A DNA stretch of 64,000 nucleotides. It comes from Shewanella sp. 1CM18E (GTDB lineage: Bacteria; Pseudomonadota; Gammaproteobacteria; Enterobacterales; Shewanellaceae). The position numbers were made by a program, and so were the translations under genes. The stretch is from assembly GCF_023161665.1 (NCBI RefSeq), contig NZ_JALNTW010000007.1:1-64000 (forward strand), given 5' to 3'. Under the pieces are notes generated by a model, which ran no database searches, had not been told where the DNA came from, and saw nothing but the letters and a program-made list of their open reading frames with translations. Below are positions 7,596 through 16,828 of the stretch, piece by piece. Numbering within the stretch: position 1 is the first letter of the stretch; the number at the start of each line of letters is the position of its first letter.

Positions 7596-8975
7596 TTAAG
7601 CTTCAGCTGTCCAGCCTAATTTCTTTTCAATTGATTCGATCATCGCGCCCGCAATGTCGATACCAGTAGCTGACTCGATACCTTCTAATCCAGGAGAAGA
7701 GTTGATCTCGAGTAACAATGGACCACGGCTTGAACGAATAATGTCGACACCAGCAACACGTAAACCCATAGTTTTTGCAGCTTTTATCGCCAACTGTCTT
7801 TCAGCAGCACTTACAGACACAATAGATGCGCTACCGCCCATGTGAATGTTTGCTCTAAACTCACCAGGAGCCGCTGTACGCTCGATTGAGGCAACAACCT
7901 TACCGTCAATCACAAAACAGCGTAAGTCTTTACCTTGGGCTTCTTTAATGAACTCTTGCACAAGTAGGTTAACGCGTAATGATTTAAATGCGTTAATAAC
8001 ACTTTCAGCAGCTTTAGTTGTCTCTGCAAGAACAACACCTTTACCTTGAGTACCTTCAAGTAACTTAACGATAAGTGGCGCGCCGCCAACCATATCAATT
8101 AGATCTTTAGTATCAACAGGTGAGTTAGCAAAACCACTTGTTGGAATATCAAGGTTGTTCTTTTGCAATAACTGTAAAGAGAACAATTTATCTCTTGAGC
8201 GAGTGATTGCATCAGAAGTGTTTAACGCTTCAATGTTTAGGCTTTCAAAGTGACGTGTTAACGCACAGCCGTAGAAAGTCATACTTGGTCGAATACGTGG
8301 GATTACCGCATCAACGTCGTTCAACACGGTACCGCCACGGTAATGAACTTCCGGAGAAGACGCATCTAACTTTAAGTAACACTGGCTGATATTTAAAAAT
8401 ACCATTTCATGGCCACGCTGTTCACCGGCTTCGATGATACGTTGGTTACTGTATAAGTCTGGGTTACTTGCTAGTAGACCGATCTTAAGACCGCTCTTCT
8501 TCGCTTTTTTAACGCCATATAGAGCTTCAACTTCATTATCGTTTTGCTCACCTAAACAGAAAGACTCTGATGGATCGACTAAGGTCTTGTTGCTCATCGC
8601 TTCACGACCAAGAAGCATACGGTATCCCATGCTATCGCGATTAGTCAGCGTAAGTTCAACTTCCCAAGCATGACCACCTAATTGAATAACAGAGGCAATC
8701 ACATAACGCTTTTCAGACTCACCGTTTGAGCTCTTAACACTACGGCGGTCAACAACCTTGCTTTCACATTTTAGAATGATCTTGCGACTGTTTTGTATCG
8801 GGTGAAGTTCAAATGAAACCCATGGCTCCCCTTCTCTTTTAAAAGGACGGATATTGACGGCATGGATTGATGATGTTCTGGCGCCAGAGTCTACTCTAGC
8901 TTTAATTGCAGGAACACCAAGAGCAGGGAATGCACACCACTCTTCACTTCCGATAATAAACTTATTGTCGCTCAT
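7596..8975 (-). CDS. rimK: RimK-type glutamate ligase fused to N-terminal RimB/retropepsin-like domain
   Basis: A 459-aa two-domain protein. Residues 1-145 form a PF05618-type 'ATP-dependent zinc protease' domain, now seen as retropepsin-like, with the Asp motif VDSGARTS (28-35). Residues about 163-455 form an ATP-grasp ligase of the RimK type (GGAPLIVKLLEGTQGKGV; metal-binding LLEINSSPGL), which adds glutamates to the C terminus of ribosomal protein S6. In Pseudomonas RimB (protease-like) and RimK are separate proteins of one operon; here they are one chain, so the fusion supports a shared substrate. A GGAAG site precedes the ATG. Whether S6 of this organism ends in Glu cannot be seen here. 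Confidence 0.9.
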   Translation of the reverse strand: MSDNKFIIGSEEWCAFPALGVPAIKARVDSGARTSSIHAVNIRPFKREGEPWVSFELHPIQNSRKIILKCESKVVDRRSVKSSNGESEKRYVIASVIQLGGHAWEVELTLTNRDSMGYRMLLGREAMSNKTLVDPSESFCLGEQNDNEVEALYGVKKAKKSGLKIGLLASNPDLYSNQRIIEAGEQRGHEMVFLNISQCYLKLDASSPEVHYRGGTVLNDVDAVIPRIRPSMTFYGCALTRHFESLNIEALNTSDAITRSRDKLFSLQLLQKNNLDIPTSGFANSPVDTKDLIDMVGGAPLIVKLLEGTQGKGVVLAETTKAAESVINAFKSLRVNLLVQEFIKEAQGKDLRCFVIDGKVVASIERTAAPGEFRANIHMGGSASIVSVSAAERQLAIKAAKTMGLRVAGVDIIRSSRGPLLLEINSSPGLEGIESATGIDIAGAMIESIEKKLGWTAEA

Positions 8976-9289
8976 TACAATTCTTCCAGTTAAGTTAAAT
9001 TAAGGAGCGCGAAAGTACTCCTTTTTTCAGCAGATGCAAACTAAATTTTAGTTATTTTCTACAAACGGATAGGATTTTGCCTAAAATCCTGAAAACTGAG
9101 ACCTCTGTCGCCATTTTTTAGACGTATAAACGTCTGACAGCACAATGAAAACAGCTTGAGATTTAGCCTACCAAAAATATTGAAACTACAAAAGTTTGCG
9201 CAAAAATAAGCCAAACATTCAAGGTAAAAGTCTATTTGGTAGTGCTAAGTGTTGTTTAACAAAAATCAGGTCTAATAATACTAGTACAG
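8976..9289. other. Gene-free stretch with two perfect hairpins
   Basis: Upstream region of the rimK-like gene. It holds AGGATTTT-GCCT-AAAATCCT (9071-9090) and AGACGT-ATAA-ACGTCT (9120-9135). Neither has a T-run in the right direction to be an SDR-gene terminator, so operator roles are as likely. No coding frame was found. Confidence 0.5.
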
Positions 9290-9985
9290 TTACCAAGGGA
9301 TCGTCTTACCTTGATAGTCGATAAAGTTGCCGCTTTGTTCAAAAGATAGCCTATCTATGACTTGCATCATTCCTTGTACCGATGTTTCTGTATCAACAAG
9401 GGCATGAGGTCCGCCCATGTCTGTTAATACCCACCCAGGATGCAAAGCAACCGATTTTACGCCATCAGCGGCTAAATCAATTGATAAACTTTTCACCACG
9501 GAGTTTAACGCAGCTTTAGAGGAACGGTAGTAATATCCACCACCGCTGCCATTATCCGCCATGCTCCCGACTTTAGATGAGATGAATGCTAACGTGCAAC
9601 CTTGTGCAAGATTGAGTTGTGGATAAAGTAAGTTAGTGATAAACAAAGGCCCGAGTGTATTTATCTCTAATACTTTGCGCCACTCCACAAGATTTACCTC
9701 ACCAAAACTAACACCTTTAGGGCCATAGTAACCTGCGTTATGAATAACAAGATCAAATGATTCTTCGGGCAGGTTTAGTGAATCGAGACTAATTTCATCA
9801 AGCTTATTTAAATCCAACTTAACAATGCTAAGCTTTTGATAAATAGTTTTAAGTGATACTAGCTCATTGGCTTCATTTGGCGTTCGGCAGCAGGCTGTTA
9901 CTTGCCATCTGGCCGCTAAATAGGCTTTTACAAAAGCAAGACCAATGCCTCTATTGGCCCCGGTAATTAAAAGGTGGTTTGTCAA
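9290..9985 (-). CDS. Short-chain dehydrogenase/reductase, C-factor-like
   Basis: A 231-aa classical SDR. The cofactor motif TGANRGIG is at 8-15, NAG at 83-85, catalytic Ser136 and YRSSK at 153-157. The C terminus (ALHPGWVLTDMGG) is typical of C-factor/YciK-like SDRs acting on unknown carbonyl substrates. It is monocistronic and borders a 700-bp gene-free stretch. The substrate cannot be inferred. Confidence 0.88.
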   Translation of the reverse strand: MTNHLLITGANRGIGLAFVKAYLAARWQVTACCRTPNEANELVSLKTIYQKLSIVKLDLNKLDEISLDSLNLPEESFDLVIHNAGYYGPKGVSFGEVNLVEWRKVLEINTLGPLFITNLLYPQLNLAQGCTLAFISSKVGSMADNGSGGGYYYRSSKAALNSVVKSLSIDLAADGVKSVALHPGWVLTDMGGPHALVDTETSVQGMMQVIDRLSFEQSGNFIDYQGKTIPW

Positions 9986-10688
9986 AACTAAACTCCTTTT
10001 TTACTCGAACATCAATTGATATCAAGTCCGTTTCGATTCTACTAACAAGATATAGCGCTAGACTTTATCTTATTTAAATTAATGTTACCTAGGTTTACTG
10101 TTACAAGATTTTTAACTTTGCCAATATCTTATGAAGTGTGTTGGGAAACGTAGGAATATGACGCCAAGTTCTAGCACATACCCTCATTCAATTAATAGAT
10201 TGAGACCCTGTTTCGACTATGTTGGTTAAGAGCTCAAACAGAGTGATAAAACATTAGTTGCAACCTAATAAGTTTCTGATATTGCAAGCATAAAAAACTT
10301 GGTAACATCCTTGCGTTCAATACCTATAACCGAAACATAAACCACTTAGTAGTTTTAATGAATAGATTGTATTCATTTATAAAACTTTTTAAGAAAGGAC
10401 TGAGCGCTAAAACTGATTGAGACTTGCGCCATTTCACTTGCTGAATTTTGATGTTGGCTTCAAATGAAAACATTAATTAAGATAAAGCGCATATTTAACG
10501 ATAGCCCAAATGAACTGGATCATATGATAAAACAAAACAGTGCTTAAATGGTGTTGAAAACGGTGCAGGGAAAACCATAGTGTGGAAAACTCCGTAAACT
10601 GTATTTGGTTGATTTGCTTTTTATATCCTATATAGTAAGCAGCTATCGGTAGGTAATAAAAATAATTTTGTAAGGCATTGTTATCGCG
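9986..10688. other. Gene-free stretch
   Basis: 703 bp of AT-rich DNA between divergent genes. No frame over 60 codons, RNA gene, terminator or strong repeat was seen. It marks the left edge of a gene-poor region running to about 16 kb. Confidence 0.5.
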
Positions 10689-11738
10689 ATGAAAAAATTC
10701 GACATGGACGCCACAATCACAGATATAATTGGGTCAGGTATTTGTCGTAGGTCCGAGAAAATCCAAACGCTTTGGTCTGGATACGGAGAAATATCTCGTT
10801 ATATCTGGGAGCCAAAACCAAGCTCATCGCCCTCTTCCACTCAATCATTCATCGTTAAAACGATTGCTCCTCCAGCGAACATTAATCATCCACGCGGTTG
10901 GGCTAATGAAATTTCTCATAAACGCAAACTACGCTCCTATGAAGTAGAGGCGAACTTTTATCGAAATTGGGCTCAGCAGTGTGATACTCACTGCCCCGTA
11001 CCAAAGCTTCTTGGAGAATATGGTTTTAGTGTGGCCACACAGGAGAGACCTCCCTCTAAAAATACCAAATTGATAATAATGAGTGATCTAGATGCTGATG
11101 GATTTTCTAACAGAGCTGATACATTATCCGTCAAACAGACCAAGGTTGTTTTAAGTTGGCTTGCGCATTTTCATGCAAAGTTTATCGAATGTGACGATAC
11201 CAAGGAACAGCATGATTTGTGGCCTATTGGTAGCTATTGGCATCTCGATACCAGAAAACAAGAATTCGATGCGATGCCTGATTCAGATTTAAAACTTTTA
11301 GCGATTAAAATCGATAAGTTACTGAATAGATGTAAGTATAAAACAATTATTCATGGTGACGCTAAGGTTGCTAACTTCTGTTTTAGTCGCGATTACACCC
11401 GTGTAGCTGCGGTCGACTTCCAGTATGTTGGCAGTGGCATTGGCGTTAAAGATGTTATTTATCTACTTGGTAGCTGTTTAACTGAAAATCAATTAGTGAA
11501 TAATTTTGACACGTTAATGAATGAATATTTTAATTTTCTCACCCTGGCGATTCAGTTATATCATCCGGATCTCAACACAAATAATGTTGTAGATGAATGG
11601 CGTGGGCTTGTTGATATAGCATGGGCAGACTTCGAAAGGTTCTTGGTTGGCTGGGCGCCATCGCACCCCAAAAGAAATTGTTTTAGCCAAACCATTACCA
11701 ACAGGGCATTAGCCCAAATAGCAGATAACCATCTTTAA
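10689..11738 (+). CDS. APH/CHK-like phosphotransferase (substrate unknown)
   Basis: A 349-aa protein with the protein-kinase-like fold of aminoglycoside phosphotransferases and EcKinase/DUF1679 proteins. Visible are a likely ATP Lys57 (FIVKT), Glu86 in the helix SYEVE, the catalytic loop HGDAKVANF (222-230) and the metal-binding Asp243 in AVDFQYVG. Such enzymes phosphorylate hydroxyls of small molecules; nothing here shows that this one acts on an antibiotic. The start has only a weak AAGG 12 nt upstream, so M6 is also possible. It stands alone in gene-poor DNA, which suggests an accessory gene. Confidence 0.75.
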   Translation: MKKFDMDATITDIIGSGICRRSEKIQTLWSGYGEISRYIWEPKPSSSPSSTQSFIVKTIAPPANINHPRGWANEISHKRKLRSYEVEANFYRNWAQQCDTHCPVPKLLGEYGFSVATQERPPSKNTKLIIMSDLDADGFSNRADTLSVKQTKVVLSWLAHFHAKFIECDDTKEQHDLWPIGSYWHLDTRKQEFDAMPDSDLKLLAIKIDKLLNRCKYKTIIHGDAKVANFCFSRDYTRVAAVDFQYVGSGIGVKDVIYLLGSCLTENQLVNNFDTLMNEYFNFLTLAIQLYHPDLNTNNVVDEWRGLVDIAWADFERFLVGWAPSHPKRNCFSQTITNRALAQIADNHL

Positions 11739-11967
11739 ACCTGAGTGGCTTTCATTCAATTCAGCCTAAAGAAAGTCATACAATCTATACGATTAAAAGA
11801 GTTGTATTATTTGATTCGCTAGTATAAACAATTGATTTCCCAGCATAGCTTTAACAAGTTCGCTAACTTAGGTAATCAAATGCTTAACTTAACCCTTATT
11901 TAGCTTTATAAGGCGCATTAAGCCAAAAAAGTTTAAAATAAAATCATTACTATCTGTTAGATAACAC

Positions 11968-11986
11968 GTAAACCTTTATTGTTTAC
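11968..11986 (-). terminator. Weak hairpin after the RHH gene
   Basis: GTAAAC-CTTTATT-GTTTAC, 10 bp beyond the stop of the minus-strand RHH gene, with no strong T-run. It may be a weak terminator. Confidence 0.3.
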
Positions 11987-11995
11987 ATAGTAACG

Positions 11996-12559
11996 TTATG
12001 AGTCGTACATATCAGCAGCATAACCGGCTTGATCACTTAACAAGCTATCGATAGCTTGGTCAAAAGTATCGATTTGGTTAATGGCCATATACTCCTTTAA
12101 ACGGATTACTAAATCATTACTGATCTCAATGTGGGATTTTTTCTTTCTCTTTTTTATTTGAGAAAGCTCCTTCCTCACCATTCGCCAACCATAGTCGCTA
12201 AAATATAAATTCAATAGTTTGTTGGTATCGTTAAGTTCTGTTGCAACTGGTGAGCTGTGTTTTCTTTTTTTATTTAAAACTGAAAGGCTTTCACTTAGGC
12301 TAATGTAAAGCTGACTACGCTGCTCTTCACTTGGCAAATCCACAAACCAATCACGTCTAACTGAAATTTCAGTCAATGGGATCAATCGATAAATTAATGG
12401 TAACGCCAAAACCAATTCTTCAGTTTCGAGCAGTTTCAGCTTTCGCCCAGCCTTTGGCGCTGATAAATGGTAACACCAGTTATTATCGAACTCCTTGCAA
12501 GTAGCGTTTTCATTATTTAATTGTGCAAGTTCTACATCTGAAGTATCTACCTGGTCCAT
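11996..12559 (-). CDS. Putative ribbon-helix-helix DNA-binding protein, MatP-like C terminus
   Basis: A 187-aa soluble protein. Residues 136-176 read as a basic patch (KKRKKKS), a short beta strand HIEIS and two helices (NDLVIRLKEYMAINQI, TFDQAIDSLLSD), closely resembling the ribbon-helix-helix end of MatP, which organises the chromosome terminus; the N-terminal half is not recognisable. This is by-eye similarity. The 13-bp palindrome ATGGTTACACCAT lies 28 bp upstream of the start and four relatives follow within 1.3 kb, so the protein is the obvious candidate to bind them and to regulate itself. No strong ribosome site was seen. Alternatives: plasmid-type partition or antitoxin-like RHH regulator. 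Confidence 0.55.
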   Translation of the reverse strand: MDQVDTSDVELAQLNNENATCKEFDNNWCYHLSAPKAGRKLKLLETEELVLALPLIYRLIPLTEISVRRDWFVDLPSEEQRSQLYISLSESLSVLNKKRKHSSPVATELNDTNKLLNLYFSDYGWRMVRKELSQIKKRKKKSHIEISNDLVIRLKEYMAINQIDTFDQAIDSLLSDQAGYAADMYDS

Positions 12560-12587
12560 TAGCGTGTTCTACTCTTATTTTGTTTAA

Positions 12588-12600
12588 ATGGTTACACCAT
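12588..12600. promoter_or_regulatory. Palindrome 1 of 5 (ATGGTTACACCAT)
   Basis: Arms ATGGT/ACCAT around three bases, 28 bp upstream of the RHH gene start, in the position of an autoregulatory operator. First of five related sites. Confidence 0.6.
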
Positions 12601-12705
12601 ATATATTCGGTATTATTTCAAAATTAAATTGAATAGTCTAGCTAAGCGTTTAAAAGTTAACAGTTTTAATTGAAAAGGGATTTTTCGAATTTTCACTTAT
12701 ATAAA

Positions 12706-12718
12706 ATGGTTTAACCAT
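12706..12718. promoter_or_regulatory. Palindrome 2 of 5 (ATGGTTTAACCAT)
   Basis: The core is embedded in a perfect 17-bp palindrome, AAATGGTT-T-AACCATTT (12704-12720), the most symmetrical copy. Confidence 0.6.
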
Positions 12719-13130
12719 TTATCTAGCTACACGATCAAATACTGATACCGCTAACCAATTCACACGCTAATTTCATATTGTGGTTTATAACTATCAGAGT
12801 CAAATTTCCTGATTACTTTGGAACAAGTTAAAGCTTTTTAAGATAGCGAGTTCTTATATAAAAGTAATTTTTGATGACGTCATCCTTCGCTGTGGATGTT
12901 TGGGTGCTTACTAATACGCTAAGTTTGATAAACTGCTAATGTCTAAACCGGTTCTCAGCTCTCAGTTCTTTTCTGTATGCCCATTTTAATCCTAGCTTTC
13001 ACAATTGATTTAGCTCTGGATTTACCCTGCCCTTTTTTAGAGTTTTGACCTTCTTAGATTTAATTATTAGTCTTTAAAGATCTAGATAGAACATCACACT
13101 CAGTCAGGTTATTGCGGACCGACCTTTACC

Positions 13131-13143
13131 ATGGTTAAACCAT
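13131..13143. promoter_or_regulatory. Palindrome 3 of 5 (ATGGTTAAACCAT)
   Basis: Perfect ATGGTT/AACCAT arms about one central base, followed by AGTTAAATAGTTTAA. Isolated in non-coding DNA. Confidence 0.6.
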
Positions 13144-13670
13144 AGTTAAATAGTTTAATTTTATAAGTACCAATGACACCAACTAGGAAAATAAACTGTG
13201 ATACTTTAAGTACGAATATCAAGCACATTTATACAATAATGTTTGTAACAACAGTAATGACTCGCACTAAGGCTAGCAAATTATTATTGCAGGAATTGCG
13301 ATTACCAATTAGCTTGTGATCTATACAGTAACTTTATCCATTGAGTTAACGTAAAACGCTGTTCAACATTATTACTCTAAACATTTTGAAATAACTTTTT
13401 TGTTAAATTGATATGTACGCGGGCCATAATATTTTGGGTGTAAGTTCTTACTTAACAACTATGTCTAGTGCTATAACAGTCTTAATACGATAGTTTTAAA
13501 TAGACTAAAAATGCGCTTGGATTATCCAATGCAAACGATGATCATCAAAGTTAAATTAACACTCATAAAACTCAATCGCGCTAGGGTTTTATTTGACAGC
13601 TGCTCTTATAGTAGAGATATGCTTCCTTCGCTAAAGTTTGCATGAAAAACGTCCAACCACCCACTTTAAA

Positions 13671-13683
13671 ATGGTATAACCAT
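13671..13683. promoter_or_regulatory. Palindrome 4 of 5 (ATGGTATAACCAT)
   Basis: Identical to palindrome 5; flanked by TTTAAA and AATTAAATT. Confidence 0.6.
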
Positions 13684-13819
13684 AATTAAATTATTTGCAG
13701 TTAATGCGAGTATTACCCTGAATATCCTCATAGTAACGCATTTAAAAATAATTTAAACGTCAAAATTCCGATGAAAAAATAAGCAAATTCTTTTCATCGA
13801 CTCTAAAGTACAGATTAGT

Positions 13820-13832
13820 ATGGTATAACCAT
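13820..13832. promoter_or_regulatory. Palindrome 5 of 5 (ATGGTATAACCAT)
   Basis: Identical to palindrome 4, 149 bp away, and the copy closest to the recombinase gene. Confidence 0.6.
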
Positions 13833-14061
13833 TTTACTTTGATTGTTGTTTGAGACTCAATCTTATTCCCAATTAGGAGGAATAACCAACTAAACAATTC
13901 CCAAATTTGTCGATAAAACCATCTCACTTTAAAGATTTAAATGAAGACTGATTTGGTTCAATAAATCCGACAAGCCAAATTTTTAATCGGCAGCGCGTCT
14001 AGCAACTCATATTTTGTATGAATATCACTCGAAAAGAGTCGTATTTATTAAATAGCGGCCT

Positions 14062-14093
14062 CTACCAGTGATAATGACGGTTATCACTGGTAG
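14062..14093. repeat. Perfect 13-bp-stem hairpin upstream of the recombinase
   Basis: CTACCAGTGATAA and TTATCACTGGTAG flank the six-base loop TGACGG. There is no T-run, so it is not a terminator. It could be a recombination site, an operator or a structured RNA element, about 350 bp before the recombinase start. Confidence 0.55.
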
Positions 14094-14446
14094 GAATAGG
14101 CCATTTTAAGTAAAATATCGGCTAGCGATAAGCAACTTACCGCCGAGTTTTACTAAAAATTTGGGGATTTTGCCCGTCAAAAAATAACCATCCTATATAA
14201 GAGTGGCTATTCGAATAAGCTCAGATCGTAAAAAACCAATTATCTGTAGATTTATCGCGTTCTTGTTCAGTGTTAAAAACGCCAAGTCTTAGTTTAAGTG
14301 GCAAGATCTAACGAAAGTATTCAGTGCTATTTTCAATGTATATGCAGGTAGCTTGATTGTCCTAAACGACTGAAATAGGCCATTTAACTTTGTTTCACAC
14401 ATTGGTGAAAAGCTAGTAGAGCAAAATTGTAAATAGAAAAGGCAAT

Positions 14447-15499
14447 ATGAACGAACTGACTCAATTTAATAGTGCATTAGTCATGAAGCAAGAATCAACA
14501 CATGACGCTAATGAAAAGTTTTTCCAAGAAAATCAGTTACCCGTATCTATTCTTGATGATTACAAAAGTGCTGCCAGTGAAACTCAATATGAGATCTCGG
14601 CAAATACGCGTCGAGCCTACCAATCTAGTTTTGCTATTTTTAAGAACTATTGTGACCAACATAACCTGAGTGCCCTACCCGCTGATCCTCGAAGTGTTAT
14701 TTCTTTCATCGGTCATCAAAAAGAGATTTATCAAGAGAAAAACGGCCACCAGCTTTCAAAGCAAACAATCAACTCGCGATTAGCAGCGATAAGATTTTTC
14801 CATATTCAAGCGGCGCATCATTCACCGACTGAACACCCGTTAGTGGTCAGGGTGATGCGTGGTCTAATGCGTAATCAATATCGACATACATCTGATTATG
14901 ATCAGCAGCCGATCACTTATGATGAATTAGAAATGTTGCTCGCGATAATCGATCAGCAACCACAAGAGCTAACCCGATTAAGAGATAAAGCAATTTTACA
15001 GTTAGGTTTGCAAGGTGGCTTTAGACGTTCAGAGTTAGCAGAAGTAAAAATTGAACATATTAGTTTTCTAAGGGATAAGTTAAAAGTTCGGGTTCCCTAC
15101 TCAAAAAGTAATCAACAAGGTCAGCGCGAATGGAAAGATCTTCCCAAGCATGAACTTTTTTCAGCCTATGATGCGGTACAACTTTGGTTAGATGCGACCA
15201 AATTAAAGCAAGGACATCTTTTTAGATCCCTTAGTCGCGATGGTAATTCCATTCGCGATTATCAAATTACTCAAGCTAGAAACGGTAAGGGATTTTTGAA
15301 AGGCGACGATATTTATCAATTGATTAAAAAGTATTGTGACAAAGCTGGGTTAAACTCCCGATTTTTTGGAGCCCATAGTTTACGAAGTGGCTGTGTTACC
15401 CAGCTACATGAAAATGATAAAGACCACTTATATATCATGGCAAGAACTGGCCATACTGATCCACGTTCCTTACGTCACTACTTAAAACCAAAAGACTAA
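14447..15499 (+). CDS. Tyrosine recombinase/integrase
   Basis: A 350-aa site-specific recombinase with an N-terminal SAM-like core-binding domain (about 48-145) and a C-terminal catalytic domain with the full active set: R193 in GFRRSEL, K220 in YSKSN, H310 and R313 in HSLRSG, H336 in GHTD and nucleophile Y345 in RHYLKP. It belongs to the stand-alone integrase group with a short C terminus rather than XerC/XerD. No phage, plasmid or integron-cassette genes are adjacent. The start has an AAAAGG seven nt upstream. Its substrate sites are unknown; the hairpin and palindromes upstream are candidates. Confidence 0.9.
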   Translation: MNELTQFNSALVMKQESTHDANEKFFQENQLPVSILDDYKSAASETQYEISANTRRAYQSSFAIFKNYCDQHNLSALPADPRSVISFIGHQKEIYQEKNGHQLSKQTINSRLAAIRFFHIQAAHHSPTEHPLVVRVMRGLMRNQYRHTSDYDQQPITYDELEMLLAIIDQQPQELTRLRDKAILQLGLQGGFRRSELAEVKIEHISFLRDKLKVRVPYSKSNQQGQREWKDLPKHELFSAYDAVQLWLDATKLKQGHLFRSLSRDGNSIRDYQITQARNGKGFLKGDDIYQLIKKYCDKAGLNSRFFGAHSLRSGCVTQLHENDKDHLYIMARTGHTDPRSLRHYLKPKD

Positions 15500-15644
15500 A
15501 TCATTAATATTAATGATTTAGTTATGCGCGGCCTCAGCCGATGATTACAAAAAACGAAAAAAACATAACTTTATTCGCGTGCATGTTTGTCTTACCAGCT
15601 AGATTAATGCTTACATTAGTGATGCAAATAAGTCTTGCCATAGC

Positions 15645-16418
15645 TTAAAAGGGACAAGGACTATTTCCAAAAAAACGTTCGCCAGTAATGGGATGGTCAA
15701 ACTCTAATCGCGTAGCATGTAGCATTAGTCGAGGTGCAAGTTGATAAGAATAAGCGTCACCATATAAGTCACAACCAATAATTGGATGACCAATACTGTG
15801 AGCGTGGATCCTAAGTTGGTGAGTACGGCCAGTTTCAGGGATCAACTCAACCCGGCTTATAGTTGCTAACTTGTTATCCCCTAGCCTTTTTTCATAATGA
15901 TTTTCTGGTAGATTATTCAATTTATTTTCAGAATTTTGGTTAGCATAAACCTCTTCACCAATTAGCCGATAAATGGATTTGGCAGGTTTTCCCTCCAAAG
16001 GACAGATCTTCATCTTCGGAAAATTAGGCTTATCTTTAGCAATTGGGGCCTCGATAACTCCTTGTTGTTTTATAAGTTTACCTAGCAAGAGTGCGGTATA
16101 ACTTTTATCAACGCTTCGCTGGCTGAACTGTTTACTCAATAACGCATTGATCTGTTTATTTAAGGCAATCACCATGATCCCCGAGGTCCCCAGATCTAAC
16201 CTATGCACTAAAGTGCAACTAGGAAAGATTTTTACCAGGCGGTGATGAACAGAATCTATGTTTGCTGGGTGCTTACCTGAGAGTGACAACAGACCAGAAG
16301 GCTTATTGATTAATAAAATATGTTCATCTTGGAACAAGATTTTTATTTCTTCAAAGCAAGAAGGCGCAATAAAGTCATCTGCCACTGAAGGAAAATAGGA
16401 TTGATTAGAGATAGACAC
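15645..16418 (-). CDS. rluA: RluA-family pseudouridine synthase
   Basis: A 257-aa enzyme isomerising uridine to pseudouridine in structured RNA. It matches the RluA pattern: LLINKPSGLLSLSGKHP, the catalytic HRLDLGTSG (Asp in the middle), the insertion EGKPAKSIY, GRTHQLRIHAHSIGHPIIGCDLYG, and LMLHATRLEFDHPI. RluA proper modifies 23S U746 and tRNA U32. It differs by a longer, Asn-rich loop near residues 170-195. Other RluA-group members cannot be excluded. It is monocistronic. Confidence 0.88.
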   Translation of the reverse strand: MSISNQSYFPSVADDFIAPSCFEEIKILFQDEHILLINKPSGLLSLSGKHPANIDSVHHRLVKIFPSCTLVHRLDLGTSGIMVIALNKQINALLSKQFSQRSVDKSYTALLLGKLIKQQGVIEAPIAKDKPNFPKMKICPLEGKPAKSIYRLIGEEVYANQNSENKLNNLPENHYEKRLGDNKLATISRVELIPETGRTHQLRIHAHSIGHPIIGCDLYGDAYSYQLAPRLMLHATRLEFDHPITGERFFGNSPCPF

Positions 16419-16828
16419 GAATACAAGCTCAAGCGAATAAGACTGCGTATCATACCTGAAATTGGTAATTTCAACGAGTCACAGCAAAGATAAACTAATG
16501 GGATAATGATGAAAAGTTCACTTAATAATTTCCACACAACGACTGAGATTATAGCTTTCAGATTAATTAAAACGGGGATTATCACACTCAACTAGACCTG
16601 TCTTGTTCGACTGGTGCTATTCATTGATATTGCATAAAAACTTAGAAATAAAAATGTAATCCCGAGATATTTCTAATCAAACTGCATACCTAGTTTAAAG
16701 TATGAATAAATAGGTGGAGGAAATTCAAGTTGTATAATAACAATTACAATGGATAACGTACTTCCGTGTACGCTCCATGGGGGCAAATCTTGAAACTAGA
16801 AATGAAAAGTCACAAGAAATTTTAATGC
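16419..16828. other. Gene-free stretch
   Basis: 410 bp between two minus-strand genes. There are short inverted repeats (CGTAC...GTACG near 16760) but no supported gene; an 82-codon minus frame running into the rluA gene lacks coding character. Confidence 0.4.

Larger units (their letters stand above)
12560..14446. other. Nearly 1.9-kb non-coding region with repeated palindromes
   Basis: No frame over 60 codons lies between the RHH gene and the tyrosine recombinase. It contains five 13-bp palindromes ATGGTWWAACCAT, a perfect 13-bp-stem hairpin at 14062-14093, the 12-bp direct repeat AATAGGCCATTT (14095-14106 and 14374-14385) and a TGACGTCA half-palindrome near 12875. It looks like a binding-site array rather than decayed genes. 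Confidence 0.6.

Noticed and set aside
12560-14446. CRISPR array or integron attC array
   Set aside because: Palindromes are short, spaced irregularly (118-540 bp) and not the attC R'/R'' layout; there are no cas genes or cassettes.
16343-16591. 82-codon minus frame running into rluA
   Set aside because: No ribosome site, hydrophobic nonsense-like composition and overlap with the true rluA start.
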